Assembly (NCBI GenBank): GCA_028671895.1
Contig: CM053795.1
Span: 10,127,501-10,191,500, forward strand
DNA from: Oenanthe sinensis
Lineage: Eukaryota > Streptophyta > Magnoliopsida > Apiales > Apiaceae
Reading direction: 5' to 3'
DNA length: 64,000 nucleotides
Position numbers and translations under genes: made by a program. Position 1 is the first letter of the stretch, and each line of letters begins with the position of its first letter. Under the pieces are notes generated by a model. It was not told the origin of the DNA. It saw nothing but the letters and a program-made list of their open reading frames with translations, and searched no databases. Positions 58,203-64,000 of the stretch are shown piece after piece.

Positions 58203-59596
58203 TGTACCTATACTTTTGTATATTAAAATATAATAAATGGACCCCATAGATGGACCAATTCCACAATCTCTGCATAATATTCTAATCTCAACAATGTACT
58301 AATACATGCCGGTATTAAACCAGTGCATCACTCAATTATCGTAAGAAAACAAACCAGCAGAGAATTAGCTCTCAAAGATCATAGGCATAATTGTGCCAAA
58401 TCAAATCATAGTCAACAATGTTAACGAATATCTCTCATTTTATTTGAATATGGGACGTTTTTATTCTATGTTTTAGTCGAATACTAGTGACTCTATGTTC
58501 AATACTACAATCTACAAGCATTCCAGCTCGTTGTATTTAAGTTCAGCCTGACCACTTTTTTGGGCTTTAAACAATAGCCCGGCAAATAAAGATTTAAATG
58601 ACAAACGTGCAAATATAGAACTTATAGCCATCAGCCCATTAGGGCATATCCCAGAGAAAGCATGCAACTCAAATACAACTAATAACAGATGACTATGCCT
58701 GATTAAGCCCATGCATTTAAAATATATAGATCCTTTTTTTACGAGTTCAAGGACATCTTAAATATTTAAAACATACTGTGTTTGTTACTTGGAGAGCTAT
58801 AGATGTATTTTTATTTCTCTTTCTTTAACGATAATGTGTTGATTTTAATATAAATCTGTAATTATACATTTACAGTAACAATGTGAATTAGCTGTATTGA
58901 ATAATTAATCAATTAGCGGAATAAATATTCTACTATTGAATCAATCCATTGTAAAATTTACAAGAAAAACTAATATAAATAATAATTTTTAGATTAAAAT
59001 TGACAATAATATTTTTTGGGTGCATCGATTATTTTAAAGCTCTACTCCTAGAAGTGTATCATGTAGAGAATGGAATAATTAATTTAAAATGCATATTCAA
59101 ATCATGGAAAATAACAAGTTATCTTCAAAAAAAGTATTCATACAGCATAACTTCAAAAAATGGTAATGGTGATCGGTTTACAAGCGATTTGTACAAGATT
59201 GTACAACATGCCAGCTAAGTTCATCTTCTGGTTGTAGACGGAGCAAACTAGTTTCAGTTTTGTAGCTTCTTAACAAACCCTGTTCCTAATTTGATTCACC
59301 TATACCAATATTTTAAAAGATCCTTCCATTTTAATTAACATAAATAATCAATCTTAAATTTTTATTTATTCACCCGTATCGGGTGATTGAGCCTTTTCAA
59401 AAATTTAAATCTAATATCTAATATTAAGTAACAAATTGTGTTAATTTTCCAAACTGGTGAGCAAATAATATTTAGTCATTCTGAAATTTATGACCCTTGG
59501 CGTTATGTGTACAGAGGATGTCTGCAGGCTGCAGCACAACAATAAACACATGCAACAAGTGACAAATCACTTATAGTGGAGATCGCAAGAAAAACA
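58203..59596. other. Intergenic stretch upstream of the LTPG gene
   Basis: AT-rich; nothing recognised apart from promoter DNA near its right end. Confidence 0.4.
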
Positions 59597-59604
59597 TATA
59601 TATA
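59597..59604 (+). promoter_or_regulatory. Putative TATA box of the LTPG gene
   Basis: TATATATA lies about 100 bp before ATG 59700, followed by an A/C-rich leader (CACAAACCCACACATTC) typical of plant 5' untranslated regions. Confidence 0.45.
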
Positions 59605-59699
59605 CATGAACTTGCACATACGTTAACACAAACCCACACATTCAAATCCAGCAAAACTAAACAGTCGCTGCAAAATAACAACTAAAGACTGATCAAGTA

Positions 59700-61284
59700 A
59701 TGGCTGGTTTAACAAGGATGAACATCTTGATTGTGGCGGTGATAGTGGTGGTCATGACAGCAAGTTTGGTAACAGAAGCACAAACACTTCCACCGTGCGT
59801 TCAAAAGCTGATGGGTTGCGCTGATTCTCTCAACACGACAACTACACCGCCAGAGACTTGTTGTGCACCATTAAAAGAAGCTTTAACTAATGAGCTTCCG
59901 TGTCTGTGTAAACTCTATGCTGACTCTGATTTGCTTAAATCTTTTAATATTAATGTTACACAATCTATGGCTATTCCTGTTCGGTGTGGCATCAACTTCA
60001 GCCTCGATGCATGCAACGGTTTGTAATTCGAAAATCAAATGGATTATATATATGAACAATGATAGATGTCCCAAAATAATTTATCAAACGGAATACTATG
60101 CGACAGTGGACCGCATATAAACTGATCATAAAATCATTTATGAAATGGTATAGTACCGTCACATCATAATTCGGTATACTATTTGGTAAATGTTCTGGGA
60201 CCATTATTGATCATCATATATTTGTTTGGTTTAATTTGGGTTCTCCAGAAATTTCTAATTTTTTTTTCTCCTTTAATTTTGCCTGCAGCTTCATCTCCGT
60301 CTCCAGGTAACTATTATGTTTTCATTAGTTCCTATTTAATTATGTATCCTGTTATCTGAATTTGCAAATTTTGATATAGAATGCAAAGCATATGGATTGC
60401 TTTCGTTCTTTATAGTATATGTAATGTGTAAATCAATCATATACTTACACTTAATGTTAATGTTGTGTTTGGTTGGGGGGAATGAATGGAATGAGTGAAA
60501 TTAAAACGAAATAATAGAGATTTAAAAAAATATTTAGAAGAAAATGAGAGAATGCAAATTTGTTATGATGAGAGAGGTAAAGAAAATGAGTATGACGGAG
60601 AATGGAGCATTCCTTCTCAAATTGGGTGTTTGAGTTCTAATTCATATTGTTAGGAATGAAATGGAGGTAAAAATGAAATTTTTGAACATTTATCAATATT
60701 GTAGTTTAAACTTTCATTCCATCCTTCCTTTTCATTTACTCCAACCAAACACAACATAAGTTTCTGAGAGTAGGCTGGCCGCCTGGCCCTCTTAATGATG
60801 TCAAGGAATGGTAGCTTGAACCTCAGCAGGGTTTCTGCAATGTGTCCTAATTTACCAGTTTAAACTCGTGAGCTAGCCAATAGAAAGTGTACACTTGAAC
60901 GACAAACAAAACTGTAGATAGCTACCCCTGCTTAGGTTTCGACTGTTCAGATAAATATAAACAAGGTTCAAGTAATCATTACCACTAAATAATAGTATCC
61001 GGTTCATTCCCTAAAGACCAAAGCCTTGCTAGTAGCTATCATGCATTTTTTTCGAACCATTAAAACAAGGTACAAGGCATAGCAGGAGGCAGGAAACACA
61101 AATGATCCAATTAGAAGATTTGTAGCATTACCATCCTGCTACATATTTTCGTTACCATCTGATCTTAACTAATCAATTCCACTTTTTTGTTTGCTTTACA
61201 GGACCTGCAAGCAATGCCGGAAGGATTGCATCTGCAGGAATATTTAGCTCATTAATAATTTTGGTTGCTGCAATGTTCTTTTGA
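59700..61284 (+). CDS. GPI-anchored non-specific lipid-transfer protein (LTPG type)
   Basis: Three exons, 59700-60018, 60289-60306 (18 nt) and 61202-61284, join in phase to 139 residues. A signal peptide (1-28) precedes an eight-cysteine motif in the nsLTP order C-C-CC-CxC-C-C: Cys33, 40, 54, 55, 68, 70, 96, 105. A short Ser/Pro/Gly linker (ASSPSPGPASNAGR) and a hydrophobic tail (IFSSLIILVAAMFF) follow, as in GPI-anchored LTPs of the plasma membrane that help export cuticular lipids. The exon pattern with a tiny second exon is usual for LTPG genes. Intron 2 (60307-61201) holds a MITE at 60461-60756. No lesions seen. Confidence 0.93.
60461..60756. mobile_element. PIF/Harbinger-like MITE in LTPG intron 2
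   Basis: A 296-bp element has perfect 16-bp terminal inverted repeats, TGTTGTGTTTGGTTGG and CCAACCAAACACAACA, flanked by TAA at 60458-60460 and 60757-60759. The perfect ends suggest fairly recent insertion. Confidence 0.92.
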
Positions 61285-62674
61285 GTAACACTTTTGATAA
61301 TCTGGGATTTCTTCAGCCATCTGAGTATTCATAACGGAAGTAAAAGATATGGAACTTCAATGTTTTCATGTTATCTTTTGTTGCATTATTTATATGTATC
61401 AAATTAATCGAGTAGTATCATGTATTCATATTCCTATTAAATCTCTTGTGTAATCTATGTTAAACTCTGCCATTTTTAGCACCCACATCTGTGATTCTGC
61501 AGTGTTAAACTTGTAGTCCAACAAAATTCCAGCAAAGTTTACCTTTGTTTGATCCTAGTTAGCCTTCTACCAAAAATACGATACTATGAAGAATGCCACA
61601 ACATAGTTAAGCCATTATATGTAACACATAAATTAAAGCAAAATAAAAATATCTTTCACAACCTTCTTCATAAAAAAATGTATACCATTATCTATCTCAG
61701 TAGAATCAATTAGCAAGAGATAAAATCATAAAACATTCCTGAGGCTGGGTAAATTGTCTGCTTTACTTTCTCTGTATTCAGAATTCAATTCATGTACATG
61801 TTTTCCAGAGAAATCTAAATTCCTGGTCCAGATGGAGTGTAAGACATGACTAGAAAAAAAAACTACTATAAGAATGTACACTGCAACGATGCCAGGTCAG
61901 GAAGAGTTAGGAGCAACATAATATCATTAGAGATGAGATTCTTTCTTGCGTCTATCTTTCCAGGAGCACACGTAAACTTAAAGATATGAACTGAGTCTCT
62001 ACTAGATCGGTTGAGATGTTATCCATCTTACTTCATCCGACCCCAAACAGCACTTTCTTCTTTGCACAACCCCTGTGTGAAAATCAGGAAACATAACACA
62101 ATCTGGCAATTTCGCTGTAATGAAGATTTTTTTAATAAAATTATTTAGATAATGAAGTTAATTGCAATGGTATAGGATACAGGAGCTAGAAATTAACTTA
62201 AAGATTACATGTAATATACCTGATCAAAAATTTGATTAAGAATAGTATATTAGGTGATTCTGGAAAATGCTCTTAATTGGACCAATTTAAAATTTGAATT
62301 TGCGGGAAAATAATGGCAAGTGAAGCGGGAGAACTAAAATGAGACGAGCAAAGTTTCCATGAAAACGGGTCAACATTTATCTATTCACGTTGACTAAAAC
62401 AAAAAATTTAAATATCTCTTCCGTTGATAACTGATACCAAAAAATGAGTAAAATATTTGACGTCGTACAAACAAAAAGCTTAGCAAATCCGAACATTCTA
62501 GAGTTCCTGTCCTTTATTAATAAAAAATAAAATAAAATTACTTGGGCAACAAGCTAGGGACAGTTGAGACATTTCCCCTCCAACCCCTCGTTCATTTCGG
62601 CTCTCAAAAAACCAAACACTCTTGTCTATTGGCTTGTGAAATTCTTGTCTAGTAACCAACTGTCCTGTCCAACC
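61285..62674. other. Intergenic stretch
   Basis: LTPG 3' flank, then flank of the HIP-like relic. Nothing else recognised. Confidence 0.4.
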
Positions 62675-64000
62675 ATGGAACCAAAAAAACTGAGTGACTT
62701 GCAAGGCTGATCCTTCTATTCTTACTCATCCTTCACTGATTACCTCCACAGGTGCTCGTTCGTTTGTTTTACGTAAAATATTATGTTTCGGAAAATAATA
62801 AAATGTTTGTAAGATATTTCACTAGTTGAGAAATATGTAAATATTTGCGTAAAATGTTTAGTTAATTTTTTCTTTATTTTTGTTCCAGTTTTGGTTGCAA
62901 GCTTCCTCAGTCTGCTCACAGTTCTGAAGGCAACAAATCGGTAACTCTAATAAATATAAATATTTATTTATAATTTTAGTACGCCTCGTCCATTACAACC
63001 TTGTTTAGCTCAGTATGGTGTTCATGTGTTGAGTGTTGTTTATGTTCTTTTATATATATATATATATATAATGTTATTATTATTGAAATTTTTGTTTGCG
63101 AGTTATAAACTGTTTGTGTTCAGATTATATGTTGAATATTGTGTGTGTGTTTAGTAAATATTAGTTAGGCTATTAGAGTTTGTAGTGGAACGTGACTTCT
63201 TTCAATGAAAATGTGGTTTGCAGGAGGCTTATGAGGTAGATGATAGTGATGAGGATGATATGGATGAAGTGGAGGAGATTGGAGAGTCTAAATATATATG
63301 AGATGGTTGCTGAAGACGAGGAGGAAGCGATAATTGAATCTGATGTTGAGTTTGAAGGTGAAACTGTTGAGCCTGATAATGATCCTCCTCACAAGGTATC
63401 TTGTTTATTGACATTCTATTTTTTTCTTAATTGTGTAATATTTGGGTGTGGATGTTGAGATTGAGGTTTGTAGATGGGAGATTCTTCTGTTGAGGTTAGT
63501 GAGGACGATCGCGATGCTTCTCAGGAAGCCAAGAGGAAGGCAATGGGAGCAGTCTCTGAAGGTAATTAGCTTTCGGTTTTCTGTGTGTGGAGTAAAGCAT
63601 ATTCTGAGATGTATAAAAACAATATGTGTTTGAGCTGTCGAATATATGTAATAGATGAGACTTTAGTTCATTATTAGAAAACAATTCAAATCTAACTAGT
63701 ATCTGTATAGCAATTGTCGTATTTACTTTAATAGCAATGATCAATTATTGTTTAAATGACTAGGGATAAACATGCATTATTTTTGCAAACTGCCAAACAA
63801 AAATCAGCGACCGAACTTTTATGTTTAGATGGATGGAATTTTACAAGGTTTGTTGTTATTTAATATTAATTAATTACACATGCAGCTGTATTATGATCCA
63901 AATATCTGATTAGTGAAGTGTTGGCCCAGGTAATCATGAGGAAGCCATTGAGCATCTTACGCAGGTTATCTTGCTCAACCCTACATCAGCTATGATGTAT
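62675..64000 (+). pseudogene. HIP/FAM10-like (Hsp70-interacting, ST13-type) gene relic, cut by window edge
   Basis: Exon remnants 62675-62751, 62889-62940, 63224-63395, 63474-63561 and 63930-64000+ keep GT-AG sites. MEPKKLSDLQ leads to a TGA in frame; CKADPSILTHPSL and then DYLHS follow in other frames after small deletions. Exon 2 gives FGCKLPQSAHSSEGNKS. Exon 3 reads DDSDEDDMDEVEEIGES, then after a shift in a TATATA tract continues VAEDEEEAIIESDVEFEGET; its length of 172 nt is not a multiple of 3. Exon 4 (MGDSSVEVSEDDRDASQEAK) and exon 5 (HEEAIEHLTQVILLNPTSAM, first TPR helix) are clean. The family is the plant HIP co-chaperone that binds Hsp70 through TPRs. With at least three lesions in the first 70 codons the gene is probably dead, although an ATG at exon 4 heads an open TPR part. 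Confidence 0.8.
63052..63070. repeat. (TA)n tract in HIP-like intron
   Basis: About nine TA units in the intron 62941-63223. Confidence 0.85.

Overview
The window is nuclear DNA from a flowering plant, almost certainly a eudicot. The coding exons are short, the introns are AT-rich, and the gene set is plant-specific: a plastid ClpR2 subunit, a PPR protein, a class II photolyase, an SMO1-type sterol oxidase, a PMEI-type inhibitor and a GPI-anchored LTP. Intergenic DNA is very AT-rich and full of small DNA-transposon remnants. The family cannot be fixed from sequence alone; an Apiaceae-like asterid is only a guess.

Layout. 1-729 (-): N-terminal half of a CDR1-type aspartic protease, cut by the window edge. 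2.2-8.7 kb: DEAD-box helicase RH41 (3580-5665, +), flanked by two copies of an orphan acidic membrane-protein gene, a broken one at 2195-2653 and an intact one at 8093-8662. 9.9-13.5 kb (-): nine-exon CLPR2. 15.5-17.2 kb (-): intronless PPR gene. 17.6-22.0 kb: an eroded hAT transposase, a kinase-like fragment, a G-rich hexamer array and a non-autonomous hAT element. 23.8-27.0 kb (+): SMO1-like gene broken in exon 1, with a plastid-like 23S rRNA scrap in intron 2. 31.7-34.1 kb (+): domesticated hAT/DUF659 gene. 39.8-43.5 kb (+): nine-exon CPD photolyase carrying an 8-bp frameshifting duplication.

44-53 kb is a pseudogene region. It holds a duplicated photolyase 3' flank, a cysteine-rich receptor kinase relic, an IBA57-like relic, and a UPL5-like HECT ligase relic whose exon is split by a hAT element with a recognisable target-site duplication. 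54.3-54.9 kb (-): intact PMEI-domain protein. 55.7-56.8 kb: second copy of the 1-kb hAT-like element. 59.7-61.3 kb (+): LTPG gene with an 18-nt microexon and a MITE in its last intron. 62.7-64.0 kb (+): eroded HIP/FAM10 gene running off the window.

The genes are independent single transcription units, with no operon or biosynthetic cluster. Intact-looking genes are RH41, the acidic membrane gene at 8.1 kb, CLPR2, the PPR gene, the DUF659 gene, the PMEI gene and the LTPG gene. The unifying theme is hAT and PIF/Harbinger-type transposition and its debris: several elements have target-site duplications readable by eye, one has destroyed a HECT ligase exon, and one domesticated transposase survives as a host gene. 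I saw no CRISPR array, no complete rRNA gene, no convincing tRNA and no clearly new multi-gene system.
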